From Enterococcus sp. 9D6_DIV0238 (lineage in GTDB: Bacteria; Bacillota; Bacilli; Lactobacillales; Enterococcaceae): 64,000 nucleotides of DNA. Shown here piece by piece: positions 1 to 8,964 of this stretch (the stretch's first letter is position 1; each line of letters starts with the position of its first letter). The stretch spans positions 1,267,501 to 1,331,500 of the forward strand of contig NZ_CP147246.1 in the NCBI RefSeq assembly GCF_002174455.2, read 5' to 3'. A program made the translations under genes and the position numbers. The notes below the pieces were generated by a model. It was not told the origin of the DNA. It saw nothing but the letters and a program-made list of their open reading frames with translations, and did not search any database.

Positions 1-769
1 CAATGAAACTGACGGCCTTTCTTCACAAGGAATCGTCTTCGATCAGGTTTCATTCCGTTATCACCCTGATGCCGGCTTAGCTTTACAGAATATTAATCTG
101 ACGATCCCAAAAAATTCAATTTTAGGGATCACTGGACCAACAGGCGGCGGGAAAAGTACACTTACTCAACTGATTCCGCGATTCTATGATACAAGCGAAG
201 GAAATGTCTATGTCGATGATCTAAATGTGCGCGACTGGTCTATAGAAAAACTACGCAAAAAAATTGCTCTTACACCTCAAACAGCAGTCTTATTTACTGG
301 AACGATCCGTGAAAATCTCCAGTGGGGCAAGGAAAAGGCAACCGATGAAGAATGTTGGCAAGCTCTTGCTACGGCTCAATGTAAAGATTTTGTTGAAAAT
401 TTAAGCGAGGGTTTAGACACACTAGTCTATGAAGGCGGAAAGAATTTTTCTGGTGGACAAAAACAACGGCTGACGATTGCTCGGGCTTTGATTCGTAAAC
501 CAGATATTTTGATTCTAGATGACTCATTGAGTGCCTTAGATTACCAAACTGACCTAGATTTAAGAACTGCGTTAAAGAAAGACCTGCAAGAAACGACTCT
601 GATCCTGATTTCTCAAAGAATCAGCTCTATTCAACAAGCAGATCAAATCCTAGTCTTAAATAGCGGTAAGCAAGTCGGATTAGGGACACACGAAGAGCTC
701 TTGAATTCTTCTAAAGAATATCAAGAAATTGTCGCTTCACAAGAGGAGGAAAACGGCCATGATGACTAA
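1..769 (+). CDS. ABC exporter ATP-binding/permease half (5' truncated, degenerate NBD)
   Basis: This is the C-terminal nucleotide-binding domain of an ABC exporter; the membrane domain lies left of the window and the frame is open from base 2. Walker A GPTGGGKST is encoded near bases 131-157, the signature FSGGQ near 448-462, and Walker B LILDD near 512-526. The residue after Walker B is Asp rather than the catalytic Glu, which marks the degenerate site of a heterodimeric exporter. The stop codon overlaps the start of the next gene, which encodes the partner half. The pair belongs to the BmrCD/LmrCD-like multidrug exporters of lactic acid bacteria; the substrate cannot be told from sequence. 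An internal GTG at 227 is not a start, because the domain continues upstream of it. Confidence 0.9.
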   Translation, partial: NETDGLSSQGIVFDQVSFRYHPDAGLALQNINLTIPKNSILGITGPTGGGKSTLTQLIPRFYDTSEGNVYVDDLNVRDWSIEKLRKKIALTPQTAVLFTGTIRENLQWGKEKATDEECWQALATAQCKDFVENLSEGLDTLVYEGGKNFSGGQKQRLTIARALIRKPDILILDDSLSALDYQTDLDLRTALKKDLQETTLILISQRISSIQQADQILVLNSGKQVGLGTHEELLNSSKEYQEIVASQEEENGHDD

Positions 770-2522
770 AAAAAATTCAACTCGTTCTTTTAATCGTTTT
801 CTCCCTTATTTACTAAACTATCCAAAAGAAATAACAGCTGCTACGATTTTAGGTATTTTAAGCGGACTAACGACTGTATTGATGACTTATTATATGGGAA
901 AATCGATCGACACTATGATAGGTTTAGGCAATGTGGATTTTCACAAATTGTTTTATTTACTTAGCTTGCTTGGTGGCATCTTGATCGTGACAGTCATCAG
1001 TCAATGGTTGATCCAGCGTTTAGGTAATCGCGTCGCTTATCTTTCTGTAGCTGAACTTAGAAAAGATGCCTTCGCTCATCTGAATCGCCTGCCGCTCAAC
1101 TACTATGATCAAAATTCACATGGCAATATCGTCAGCCGTTTTACGAATGACATGGATAATATTTCTGTTGCTTGCTCAGCTGTTTTTAACCAGCTATTCT
1201 CAGGAATTTCTGTTGTGATCATTGCCTTCTTTTTCATGTTGAAGCTTAGTCTCCTACTCACGATCGTTGTCCTTGTATCAACACCGATCATTTTTCTTGT
1301 TAATTGGCTAGTCGCAACCTCTTCACAAAAAAACTTTGCTGAGCAACAAAAAATAGTCGGAGAAATATCCGGATTTGTTTCTGAAATGGTTGGAAATCAA
1401 AAAATCGTCAAAGCCTTTCAACAAGAAAATGTTTCTCAGCAACGCTTTGAACAGCTCAATCAACATTTATATGTTCGAGGACAAAAAGCACAGTTTTCTT
1501 CTTCGTTAACAAACCCACTTTCACGTTTTGTCGATCATTTGACTTACTTATCGATCGGTCTTGTTGGTGGATTATTACTTTTGAATGGCAACCATACTGT
1601 AACCGTCGGTGTGATTTCAAGTTTTACGATCTATTCTAGTCAATTTTCAAAACCTTTTATTGAATTATCTGGAATTACCACTCAAATTCAAACGGCTCTA
1701 GCTGGACTGGATCGAACGTTTGATATTATTAGCCAGCCCGAAGAAAAGCCCGATGGCGAACATGCTATTATTTTGACTAGTGCAGTAGGAAAAGTTGTTT
1801 TTGATCATGTTGATTTCTCCTATACTCCATCTAAACCACTGATCAAAAATTTTAATTTGGTCGCTAACCCAGGTGAAACGATTGCTATCGTAGGTAAAAC
1901 CGGAGCAGGAAAGTCCACCTTAGTAAATCTATTGATGCGGTTTTATGATGTAAATAGTGGATCGATTTTAATTGATGGACATCCAATCACACAAATAACG
2001 AGAGATAGTTTGCGGAAAAGTTTCGGTATGGTTTTGCAGGATACATGGCTATTTGACAGTACGATCCGTGATAATCTGACTTACGGCAATGCAGACGCAA
2101 CTGATGAAGAAATCGAGGAAGCCATGAAAAAAGCGTACATCTTTGATTTTGTCACACGTTTGCCACAAGGATTGGATACACTGATCGGTGCAAGCGGCAT
2201 CAAGATTTCAGAAGGTCAAAGACAATTGATGACAATTGCAAGAACGATGATCAGCAACCCGCCTATGTTGATTCTTGATGAAGCCACTAGTTCAGTCGAT
2301 ACTTTGACAGAGAAAAAGATCCAGGACGCATTTTTGCAAATGATGACTGGTCGTACGAGCTTTGTTATCGCTCATAGATTATCAACAATCAAAAATGCAG
2401 ATAAAATTTTAGTCATGGATCAAGGAGCAGTCGTTGAGATCGGTAGTCACGACGAACTGATCGAAAAAGAAGATGGTTATTATCATGCATTATACGAAGC
2501 TCAATTTAAGAATCAATTGTAA
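759..2522 (+). CDS. ABC exporter ATP-binding/permease half (canonical NBD)
   Basis: A full-length half-exporter of 587 residues, with an N-terminal six-helix membrane domain followed by a nucleotide-binding domain. Walker A is GKTGAGKST (about residue 377) and Walker B is LILDEATSS with the catalytic Glu (about 504). The signature is ISEGQ instead of LSGGQ. This complements the upstream half, whose Walker B lacks the Glu, so the heterodimer would have one active and one degenerate ATP site. The ATG at 759 is chosen because AGGAGG lies at 744-749; it overlaps the upstream stop, so the two genes are translationally coupled. Likely a multidrug or lipid/peptide exporter of the LmrCD type. Confidence 0.92.
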   Translation: MMTKKNSTRSFNRFLPYLLNYPKEITAATILGILSGLTTVLMTYYMGKSIDTMIGLGNVDFHKLFYLLSLLGGILIVTVISQWLIQRLGNRVAYLSVAELRKDAFAHLNRLPLNYYDQNSHGNIVSRFTNDMDNISVACSAVFNQLFSGISVVIIAFFFMLKLSLLLTIVVLVSTPIIFLVNWLVATSSQKNFAEQQKIVGEISGFVSEMVGNQKIVKAFQQENVSQQRFEQLNQHLYVRGQKAQFSSSLTNPLSRFVDHLTYLSIGLVGGLLLLNGNHTVTVGVISSFTIYSSQFSKPFIELSGITTQIQTALAGLDRTFDIISQPEEKPDGEHAIILTSAVGKVVFDHVDFSYTPSKPLIKNFNLVANPGETIAIVGKTGAGKSTLVNLLMRFYDVNSGSILIDGHPITQITRDSLRKSFGMVLQDTWLFDSTIRDNLTYGNADATDEEIEEAMKKAYIFDFVTRLPQGLDTLIGASGIKISEGQRQLMTIARTMISNPPMLILDEATSSVDTLTEKKIQDAFLQMMTGRTSFVIAHRLSTIKNADKILVMDQGAVVEIGSHDELIEKEDGYYHALYEAQFKNQL

Positions 2523-2530
2523 TGAATAAA

Positions 2531-2578
2531 AACCCTTGATCTTTTCTGGGATGTAGAAAAGATCAAGGGTTTTTTTAT
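2531..2578. terminator. Bidirectional terminator between ABC exporter and folT
   Basis: A 16-bp perfect stem (AACCCTTGATCTTTTC paired with its complement at 2556-2571) has T runs on both strands. It ends the converging ABC exporter (+) and folT (-) transcripts. Confidence 0.9.
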
Positions 2579-3120
2579 TTAAAATTTGCTAATGATTTAT
2601 TCAAAAGTTGTTTATATGGTACTTTATTGCCTAAATAGTAAGTAGCAACTACTTGAATCGGGAAGAAAATAATGTTCTTCAAAATTCTAGGAATCCACCA
2701 GGCAATATTTGATAGATTCACCCCATACATCAGTCCTAGCCACAATGGTGTTAAAAATAGATGAATGAGTACTGTTACAAGCAATGTTGCTGTAAAGACA
2801 CGTTTCCAAGTCAGCTCCTTTTTATAATAGAAGAAACCGTAAATTGCTCCTGAAATAAACGCATTCAGTGTAAATCCAGGGAAATAAGGTCCCTTTGGAA
2901 ACAACATCATGCCAACTGTGTCAGCAACTGCACTGCCGATCCCTGTCCAAAATGGTCCAAACAAAATTCCCATCAATGATTCTGGAATAAATGTCAGACT
3001 GATCCGTAAAAATTGGGTCTCAAACGAAATAAACCGTGTGAAAACCACCATCAACGCGATCAATAAACTCATCAACGTAATGGTTCGTGCATCAATTCTT
3101 TTTTTCTTCAATACTAGCAT
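2575..3120 (-). CDS. folT: Folate-family ECF transporter S component (FolT-like)
   Basis: A 181-residue, very hydrophobic protein with about six membrane segments, the size and character of an ECF-transporter substrate-binding (S) component. The pattern of a polar N-terminus, an early ISLTFIPESLMGILFGP segment and a GxxxDTxGxxLFPKGPYFPGFTLNAFISG stretch is that of the folate group. It would dock on the shared EcfAAT energising module, encoded elsewhere, and import folates. A THF-type riboswitch in the 5' leader supports the folate assignment independently. Transcription converges on the ABC exporter and both share the terminator at 2531-2578. Confidence 0.85.
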   Translation of the reverse strand: MLVLKKKRIDARTITLMSLLIALMVVFTRFISFETQFLRISLTFIPESLMGILFGPFWTGIGSAVADTVGMMLFPKGPYFPGFTLNAFISGAIYGFFYYKKELTWKRVFTATLLVTVLIHLFLTPLWLGLMYGVNLSNIAWWIPRILKNIIFFPIQVVATYYLGNKVPYKQLLNKSLANFK

Positions 3121-3177
3121 CTCCTCTAAGAGCTGCTACACAAAATATGCAGCGAATGCGAAAACAAAACCGCGTAT

Positions 3178-3280
3178 GATTAGAAAAGCCAGCTCGTGCT
3201 TCTTTTACCTCATACTTCGTCCGAAAGGCAACATCCCATCCTTTCAGCACTTGACGCTTTATTTCCTACTCTGTTTTTAT
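3178..3280 (-). promoter_or_regulatory. THF riboswitch (tetrahydrofolate aptamer) in the folT leader
   Basis: Read on the minus strand, the leader contains GCGUCAAGUGC, then AAAGG-AUGGGAUGUUG-CCUUU, then GGACGAAG, then AGGUAAAAGAAGCACGAGC. This order of conserved blocks, with a P3 hairpin displaying GGGAUGU and a GUGC/GCAC P2 pairing, matches the THF aptamer as I remember it. A downstream hairpin with GCTGC/GCAGC arms (about 3130-3152) sits just before the AGAGGAG ribosome site and could be the expression platform. High THF would then reduce folate import. The boundaries are approximate. Confidence 0.78.
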
Positions 3281-3338
3281 TAGGCCGAAGCCTACTTGAA
3301 ATATAGCATATTCCTTACATTACTGCAATCAATTTTGA

Positions 3339-3761
3339 CTAAAAAGAAAGCGGTTTATTATCTGTTTCATGAACAACATTTCTAAAGTCAGCAAAACCGG
3401 CTTGAAGTCCTCTTAATAAAATCTCTGCCGTACCGATATTTGTTGCTAAAGGAATCTCATACACATCACTTAATCTGATCAACGCTGTCACATCTGGTTC
3501 GTGCGGCTGAGCAGCCAAAGGATCTCTAAGAAAAATAACCATATCGAGCTTGTCCTCTGAAATCATTGCACCGATTTGCTGATCACCGCCTAGAGGACCA
3601 GACTTGAATCGATGAACAGGCAGCCCTGTTGCTTCTGAGATTTTCAAACCCGTAGTTCCTGTAGCAAATAATTCATGTTCTTTCAATATAGGCTGATACG
3701 CCAAGGTCAATTTGACCATCAAATCTTTTTTACGGTCATGAGCAATCAATGCTATTTTCAT
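3339..3761 (-). CDS. mgsA: Methylglyoxal synthase
   Basis: The protein has 140 residues, a normal length for the family. It converts dihydroxyacetone phosphate to methylglyoxal and phosphate, a cytoplasmic bypass of lower glycolysis that relieves sugar-phosphate stress. The diagnostic [11 protein letters not shown] motif carries the catalytic Asp at residue 60; the N-terminal [10 protein letters not shown] and the phosphate-binding ATGTTG (residues 33-38) are also present. It is a monocistronic gene transcribed away from the sugar ATPase gene that follows. Confidence 0.96.
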   Translation of the reverse strand: MKIALIAHDRKKDLMVKLTLAYQPILKEHELFATGTTGLKISEATGLPVHRFKSGPLGGDQQIGAMISEDKLDMVIFLRDPLAAQPHEPDVTALIRLSDVYEIPLATNIGTAEILLRGLQAGFADFRNVVHETDNKPLSF

Positions 3762-3884
3762 TTTTATCCCCCGATTCTCTTCTTTTTACTATTATAACAA
3801 AGTCTTTTAATAAAAAGTTAGAGGAATGATCACACGTTTTGTCATAATGACGAAAAAAAGCTTTTTTTCTTGTGCAACCTTCCG

Positions 3885-3914
3885 TTGAGTATGTACAGCG
3901 CTTTCATTTATACT
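3885..3914 (+). promoter_or_regulatory. Promoter with embedded cre-like box upstream of msmK
   Basis: A -35 TTGAGT (3885-3890) and a -10 TATACT (3909-3914) are separated by 18 bp. The spacer contains ATGTACAGCGCTTTCAT (3891-3907), close to the CcpA cre consensus TGWAANCGNTNWCA with one extra base. A repressor bound here would cover the promoter core, which fits carbon catabolite repression of a sugar-transport ATPase. Confidence 0.65.
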
Positions 3915-3947
3915 ACATTTATACTAAAAGAGAAAAGAGTGACGACA

Positions 3948-5057
3948 ATGGTGGAAATGGCGTTAAAAAATGTCTATAAAAAATATGATAATGCAGAGAA
4001 TTATTCTGTAACAGATTTTAACTTAGAGATAGCAGACCGTGAATTTATCGTTTTTGTTGGCCCATCCGGCTGTGGAAAATCAACAACCTTGCGTATGATC
4101 GCCGGTTTAGAAGATATCACAGAGGGCGAGCTTTCGATCGGAGATAGAGTCGTGAATGATGTTGCACCAAAAGACCGTGACATCGCGATGGTTTTCCAAA
4201 ACTATGCACTATACCCTCATATGACTGTTTTTGACAATATGGCTTTCGGATTGAAGCTTCGTAAATACGACAAAGCAGAAATCAAAACACGGGTAGAAAA
4301 TGCTGCCGAAATATTAGGTCTGACAGAATACTTAAAACGCAAACCCGCTGCCTTATCTGGTGGACAACGTCAACGTGTGGCATTAGGTCGTGCCATTGTA
4401 CGTGATGCAAAAGTCTTCTTGATGGATGAACCTTTATCCAACTTGGATGCAAAACTGCGTGTTGCCATGCGTGCTGAAATCGCTAAACTACACCGCCGTC
4501 TGGAAACAACGACGATTTATGTTACACATGACCAAACAGAGGCAATGACGATGGCAGACCGAATCGTTATCATGAAAGATGGTTTTATTCAACAAATCGG
4601 AACGCCAAAAGAAGTTTATAATACACCTAGCAACATGTTTGTTGCTGGCTTCATCGGTTCACCTGCAATGAATTTCTTTAAAGTTACATTGAACAATGGC
4701 GTGATCCGAGATGGCCATGGACTTGAATTAAAGATTCCAGAAGGAAAAAACAAATTACTCGTTGAAAAAGGCTATGAAGGAAAAGAAGTCATTTTCGGCA
4801 TTCGACCTGAAGATATCCACAGTGAACAAGTTGCTTTAGACGCAATGACTGATGCAGTCGTTCGTTCCGAAGTCGTAGTTTCTGAACTTCTAGGTGCTGA
4901 AACAATGCTTTATACTAGACTGGGCGATACAGAATTTATTTCTAAAGTTGATGCGCGTGATTTCCACAAACCAGAAGAAATGGTTGATTTAGCATTCAAT
5001 ATCAGTAAAGCACATTTCTTCGATCCTGAATCAGAACAAGTCATTAAGTTACCTTGA
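3948..5057 (+). CDS. msmK: MsmK/UgpC-type sugar ABC transporter ATPase
   Basis: A 369-residue ATPase with the layout of carbohydrate uptake CUT1 ATPases: an NBD in residues 1-240 with Walker [10 protein letters not shown], signature [14 protein letters not shown] and Walker [15 protein letters not shown], then a C-terminal MalK-like regulatory/OB domain with FGIRPEDI. No permease or binding-protein genes are adjacent, as is usual for the shared energiser MsmK, which serves several sugar importers in streptococci and enterococci. ATG 3948 begins the conserved [10 protein letters not shown] region; an upstream in-frame TTG at 3870 would place the promoter and cre box inside the gene and is rejected. 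The substrate range is inferred. Confidence 0.9.
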   Translation: MVEMALKNVYKKYDNAENYSVTDFNLEIADREFIVFVGPSGCGKSTTLRMIAGLEDITEGELSIGDRVVNDVAPKDRDIAMVFQNYALYPHMTVFDNMAFGLKLRKYDKAEIKTRVENAAEILGLTEYLKRKPAALSGGQRQRVALGRAIVRDAKVFLMDEPLSNLDAKLRVAMRAEIAKLHRRLETTTIYVTHDQTEAMTMADRIVIMKDGFIQQIGTPKEVYNTPSNMFVAGFIGSPAMNFFKVTLNNGVIRDGHGLELKIPEGKNKLLVEKGYEGKEVIFGIRPEDIHSEQVALDAMTDAVVRSEVVVSELLGAETMLYTRLGDTEFISKVDARDFHKPEEMVDLAFNISKAHFFDPESEQVIKLP

Positions 5058-5070
5058 TTTTGTGATCGTT

Positions 5071-5128
5071 AAAATAAGAGGATGAGGTAAAACTAGAAAA
5101 TAGTTTTACCTCATCCTCTTATTTTTGT
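5071..5128. terminator. Bidirectional terminator between msmK and niaX
   Basis: A 24-bp perfect stem (5071-5094 with 5102-5125) and a 7-nt loop, flanked by A and T runs so that it works for both converging transcripts. Confidence 0.92.
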
Positions 5129-5132
5129 CTCC

Positions 5133-5768
5133 TCAACGCACTTGTACTTCTACTTCTTGGGGAAGAATTTGTTGTTTTTCTTTCTCCATTTTTCTAGCCT
5201 GACTAAAAATTGGAAGATCAAATTGTTTGCTTAAAGCATTCGCTACAAAATAAGCAATGTTGTAATCGATCAAGCTATGGATCAACCCGCCCAAACCCAT
5301 CAATAAAAAGATAGAATACATGTACCCTTGTGTATAATAGGTTTCCGGCATATTGCCCATCGTATAAAAAACACTTACTACAGCTAATTCCGCTGCAGAA
5401 TGTATTAAGCCGATCACTAAGTTGAATAATTGAAAACGTCCATTAAAGAAAACAACCTTATGTTTTGATAAAACGATCGTTGGATGCTTCTGTAGATATA
5501 ATGCACCTACTGTTGCAAATAACAAATGTGAAAGTGCCCGTAAAGCAATAATCGGCGTCGCAGAAAGGAAAAATCCAAAGCCCGTCCCCAAACTAACTGC
5601 GATTGCTACACCCGGTGAAAAAAACATTGCTAAGAAAAGCGGTACATGACTTGCTAAGGTAAATGAAGCGGGACCAATCGTGATTCTTGGCATAACCATA
5701 GGGATAATGATACCCATTGCCACTAATAATGCTGCGATCGTTAACTGTCTAACTGATTTTTTTTTCAT
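5133..5768 (-). CDS. niaX: ECF transporter S component, niacin type (NiaX-like)
   Basis: A 211-residue membrane protein with about six hydrophobic segments. Its N-terminus (LTIAALLVAMGIIIPMVMP followed by ITIGPASFTLASHVPLFLAMF) resembles NiaX, the niacin S component of lactic acid bacteria. It would use the shared EcfAAT module. The start at 5768 is chosen because AAGGAG lies eight bases upstream; a longer frame to 5801 would run through the operator. Two palindromes of the NiaR type overlap the promoter, which supports niacin over other vitamins, but this rests on remembered family features. Another S-component specificity is possible. Confidence 0.72.
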   Translation of the reverse strand: MKKKSVRQLTIAALLVAMGIIIPMVMPRITIGPASFTLASHVPLFLAMFFSPGVAIAVSLGTGFGFFLSATPIIALRALSHLLFATVGALYLQKHPTIVLSKHKVVFFNGRFQLFNLVIGLIHSAAELAVVSVFYTMGNMPETYYTQGYMYSIFLLMGLGGLIHSLIDYNIAYFVANALSKQFDLPIFSQARKMEKEKQQILPQEVEVQVR

Positions 5769-5787
5769 TGTTCTAAGCTCCTTAAAG

Positions 5788-5846
5788 GTGTCTTGACACA
5801 TAGAATGAGTTTATTTTACGTGAAAAAGCCTGAGGTGTCAAGACAC
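5788..5846 (-). promoter_or_regulatory. niaX promoter with two palindromic operators (NiaR-type)
   Basis: On the minus strand a -35 TTGACA (5836-5841) and a -10 TAAAAT (5813-5818) are spaced by exactly 17 bp. The -35 is part of a 12-bp palindrome GTGTC-AA-GACAC (5835-5846). A second copy, GTGTC-TT-GACAC (5788-5799), lies between the -10 and the ribosome site. Their centres are 47 bp apart. A dimeric repressor bound at both would cover the -35 and the early transcribed region. NiaR, the niacin-responsive repressor, is the likely candidate. Confidence 0.75.
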
Positions 5847-5858
5847 ATATGCTGAACA

Positions 5859-5902
5859 AAAAAACATTCATGATTTCATTAGATCGATCATGAATGTTTT
5901 TT
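5859..5902 (-). terminator. Terminator of fhs
   Basis: A 15-bp stem (5859-5873 with 5887-5901) is followed by a T run on the minus strand, 33 bases after the fhs stop. It ends the M20 amidohydrolase-fhs transcript. Confidence 0.85.
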
Positions 5903-5934
5903 TAAGTTTATGCACTTGATTATTTTTTCTTATT

Positions 5935-7599
5935 TTAGAAAAGCCCTACAATTTTCCCATCAGAATCAACATCGATTTTCTCATAAGCTGGTTTTTTCGG
6001 CAACCCGGGCATAGTCATGATAGTTCCCGTATAGGCAACGATAAATCCAGCTCCTGCGGATATTTTGATGTTACTGATAGTAACAGTAAAGTCTGTCGGC
6101 CGTCCTAATTTCGTTTGATCATCAGACAGCGAATATTGGGTTTTGGCCATACAAATCGGTAAATATCCAAATCCTAGTTTTTCTAATTTAGCAATTTCAC
6201 GTTCCGCAAGTGGTTCATATTGTACGCCTTTACCGCCGTAAACTTTCTCTACGATCGCACTGATTTTCTCTTTGATCGAATACTCATCTGGATAGGTAAA
6301 AGAAAAATGATTTTCTTGGTCTGCTAAACGAACAACTTCGCGAGCTAGCTCTTCACCGCCTGCACCACCATTAGCCCAAACATCAGAAAGAACTACGTTT
6401 ACCTCTCGTTTTTTACATTCTGCTTCAACTAAAGCTAATTCAGCATCTGTATCCGTCGGAAACTTATTGATCGCAACTACTGTTGGTAAGCCAAAAACAG
6501 TGGTTGTATTTTCGATATGCTTAAGTAAATTCGGCAAACCTTTTTCCAACGCATCGATGTCTTCTGTTCCCAGTTGATCTTTTGGCACACCACCATGCAT
6601 TTTCAATGCGCGAACTGTTGCGACTACAACGACTGCTGAAGGACGAATTCCTGATTTACGGCACTTGATGTCAATGAACTTTTCCGCACCTAGATCTGCA
6701 CCGAATCCTCCTTCTGTCACAACATAATCTGCCAATTTTCTAGCCGTATTTGTTGCGATCACGCTATTACAGCCATGAGCAATATTAGCAAACGGACCGC
6801 CATGGATCAACGCTGGATTGTTTTCTAACGTCTGAACCAGATTCGGTTTGATGGCATCTTTCAGTAAAGCGGTCATTGCTCCTTGTGCATTCAATTCTCT
6901 TACGGTGACTGGTTGATTATCATACGTATAACCAATGATAATATTTGCAAGATTTGTTTTTAGATCTTCAATATCATTCGATAAACATAGTACCGCCATG
7001 ATTTCTGAAGCAACCGTGATCTCAAAACCATCTTCTCTAGGAACCCCATTCACACGTGCACCCAGTCCGTCAACAATATGTCTCAATTGACGATCATTCA
7101 TATCTACTGCTCTTTTCCAAGTGATTCTGCGGTTGTCTATGCCCAGCTCATTGCCTTGGAAAATATGATTATCGATGATTGCCGCCAGTAAGTTATTTGC
7201 CGCACCGATCGCATGGAAATCACCTGTAAAATGTAGATTGATGTCTTCCATCGGGATCACCTGAGCATAGCCGCCACCTGCAGCACCACCTTTGATCCCG
7301 AAAACAGGACCTAAAGAAGGTTCTCTCAATGCAATGATCGTCTCTTTACCAATTCGATTCAACGCATCTCCTAAGCCAACGACAGTCGTTGTTTTTCCTT
7401 CGCCTGCTGGTGTTGGTGTGATTGCTGTAACTAAAATGACTTTTCCTTCTTTATTTTGGGAGATCTGATCAACATCGATCTTTGCTTTGTATTTTCCATA
7501 TAATTCAAACTGATTTTCATTTAATCCAATCTTTTCAGCGATTTCTGTCACTGGTCGCATCGTTGCTTCTTGTGCGATTTCGATATCTGTTTTGACCAT
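5935..7599 (-). CDS. fhs: Formate-tetrahydrofolate ligase
   Basis: The protein has 554 residues, a standard length. It joins formate to THF with ATP to give 10-formyl-THF for purine synthesis and initiator tRNA formylation. The nucleotide-binding loop [10 protein letters not shown] lies at residues 63-72, with the family's [16 protein letters not shown] stretch after it. It is read 31 bases after an M20 amidohydrolase and ends at a strong terminator. The neighbouring folate importer and glycine cleavage operon place it in a one-carbon gene neighbourhood. The start ATG 7599 follows GGAGGG. Confidence 0.97.
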   Translation of the reverse strand: MVKTDIEIAQEATMRPVTEIAEKIGLNENQFELYGKYKAKIDVDQISQNKEGKVILVTAITPTPAGEGKTTTVVGLGDALNRIGKETIIALREPSLGPVFGIKGGAAGGGYAQVIPMEDINLHFTGDFHAIGAANNLLAAIIDNHIFQGNELGIDNRRITWKRAVDMNDRQLRHIVDGLGARVNGVPREDGFEITVASEIMAVLCLSNDIEDLKTNLANIIIGYTYDNQPVTVRELNAQGAMTALLKDAIKPNLVQTLENNPALIHGGPFANIAHGCNSVIATNTARKLADYVVTEGGFGADLGAEKFIDIKCRKSGIRPSAVVVVATVRALKMHGGVPKDQLGTEDIDALEKGLPNLLKHIENTTTVFGLPTVVAINKFPTDTDAELALVEAECKKREVNVVLSDVWANGGAGGEELAREVVRLADQENHFSFTYPDEYSIKEKISAIVEKVYGGKGVQYEPLAEREIAKLEKLGFGYLPICMAKTQYSLSDDQTKLGRPTDFTVTISNIKISAGAGFIVAYTGTIMTMPGLPKKPAYEKIDVDSDGKIVGLF

Positions 7600-7630
7600 T
7601 TTGACCCTCCATTTTTTGATTTGATTTCGT

Positions 7631-8815
7631 TTATTTTTTCAACCAGCTCACTGCTGTATCAAAATAAACTTTTGCTCCTTCTTTTAAAATCGACTCATCA
7701 AAAACGATGGCAGGATTATGCAAATTGATATTTTCTTCTGATGCGACTAAAAGAACCGTTGCTGTTGGAATCAATTGACTGATTTCGCCAAAATCCTCGC
7801 TTCCCATCAATGGTGTTGAGATAGGAATATCTACGATTCGTTCTGCGCCAAACGTTTCTGTCAGTGAGTCTTTGGTAAAGGCTGAAAGTTCAGGATCATT
7901 GACATTGGTGGTACATCCATTCGTAAAGACGACCTCTGCTTCTGCACGAAATGCTTTGGCAATATTTTCTGCGATCGCTATCATTCGTTCTTTGACCTGC
8001 ACACGTACATCTTCTTTCAATGTTCTTAATGTGCCCTTCATCACAGTCGTTTCAGGAATGATATTCGAAGCTCCTGGTGTTCCTCCTGTGAATTCACCGA
8101 TCGTCAATACAAATCGTTCTTCTGAGCCGATCTCTCTTGCAGAAAGCTCCTGTAAAGCAGTATAGATATGCACAGCTACATTGATTGGATCGATCGATGT
8201 TTCCGGTTGAGAACCATGACCGCCCCGTCCTTTAATATTGATCTCAAACCAGTCAGCACTTGCCATGAAGGTTCCCCCTGGCGTCGGCATGATTTGTCCA
8301 ACTTTTAGCGTGCTGAAAGGAAAGACATGCATCATCATTCCTGCATCCACTTTAGGATTTTCTAACACACCATTTTCGATACAAACTTTTGATCCTGAAA
8401 GAATCTCTTCTCCAGGCTGGAACAATAGTTTTACTTGCCCTTCAAGATCATCTTCAAACTCTTTTAGGATTTTTGCGGCACCCAAGAGCATCGTTGTGTG
8501 CATATCATGCCCACAAGCATGCATATAGTCATTTTCAGATTTAAAAGACAAATCAGTCAGTTCCTTAATCGGCAAAGCATCCATATCTCCACGTAATAAA
8601 AATGTTTTTCCCGGCTTTTTCCCGGCAACAACCGTAATTCCTGATTCCCCGCACGATTGGGGGTCATATCCATACTCTGTCAGTTTTTCTTTCACGAACG
8701 CAACGGTTTTAGGTAATTCCAGCCCAATCTCTGGGTTTTGATGCAAATGTCTTCTGATTTCGACCAGTTCTTCTTGTAATCCATCAGCAAATAATGTTTG
8801 TTTTTCTGTTAGCAT
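7631..8815 (-). CDS. M20 family metallo-amidohydrolase
   Basis: The protein has 394 residues and belongs to the M20D aminoacylase/amidohydrolase group. Metal-site motifs are visible in order: [25 protein letters not shown], and a late MGSEDFG. Members cleave N-acyl amino acids such as N-acetyl-diaminopimelate, hippurate or indole-acetyl amino acids; the substrate here cannot be decided. It lies between the gcv operon and fhs with only 31 bases to fhs, so the two are probably cotranscribed, although no metabolic link to folate is known. The start ATG 8815 follows AAAGGAG. Confidence 0.9.
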   Translation of the reverse strand: MLTEKQTLFADGLQEELVEIRRHLHQNPEIGLELPKTVAFVKEKLTEYGYDPQSCGESGITVVAGKKPGKTFLLRGDMDALPIKELTDLSFKSENDYMHACGHDMHTTMLLGAAKILKEFEDDLEGQVKLLFQPGEEILSGSKVCIENGVLENPKVDAGMMMHVFPFSTLKVGQIMPTPGGTFMASADWFEINIKGRGGHGSQPETSIDPINVAVHIYTALQELSAREIGSEERFVLTIGEFTGGTPGASNIIPETTVMKGTLRTLKEDVRVQVKERMIAIAENIAKAFRAEAEVVFTNGCTTNVNDPELSAFTKDSLTETFGAERIVDIPISTPLMGSEDFGEISQLIPTATVLLVASEENINLHNPAIVFDESILKEGAKVYFDTAVSWLKK

Positions 8816-8964
8816 TTATTTTTCTCCTTTTCTTTTGATCCGATGTGACTTTAACTGATATACATAGATCAATCGAGCGACGCATTGATCTTATCGTAAA
8901 CAACCAAAAACAACAGATAAAACGTTAAACCTATCATACCAAACCGATGCGTCATTTTTCCAGT

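Noticed and set aside
8879..8953. Terminator after lpdA
   Set aside because: GACGCAT pairs with ATGCGTC over a 60-base loop, and there is no T run on the minus strand.
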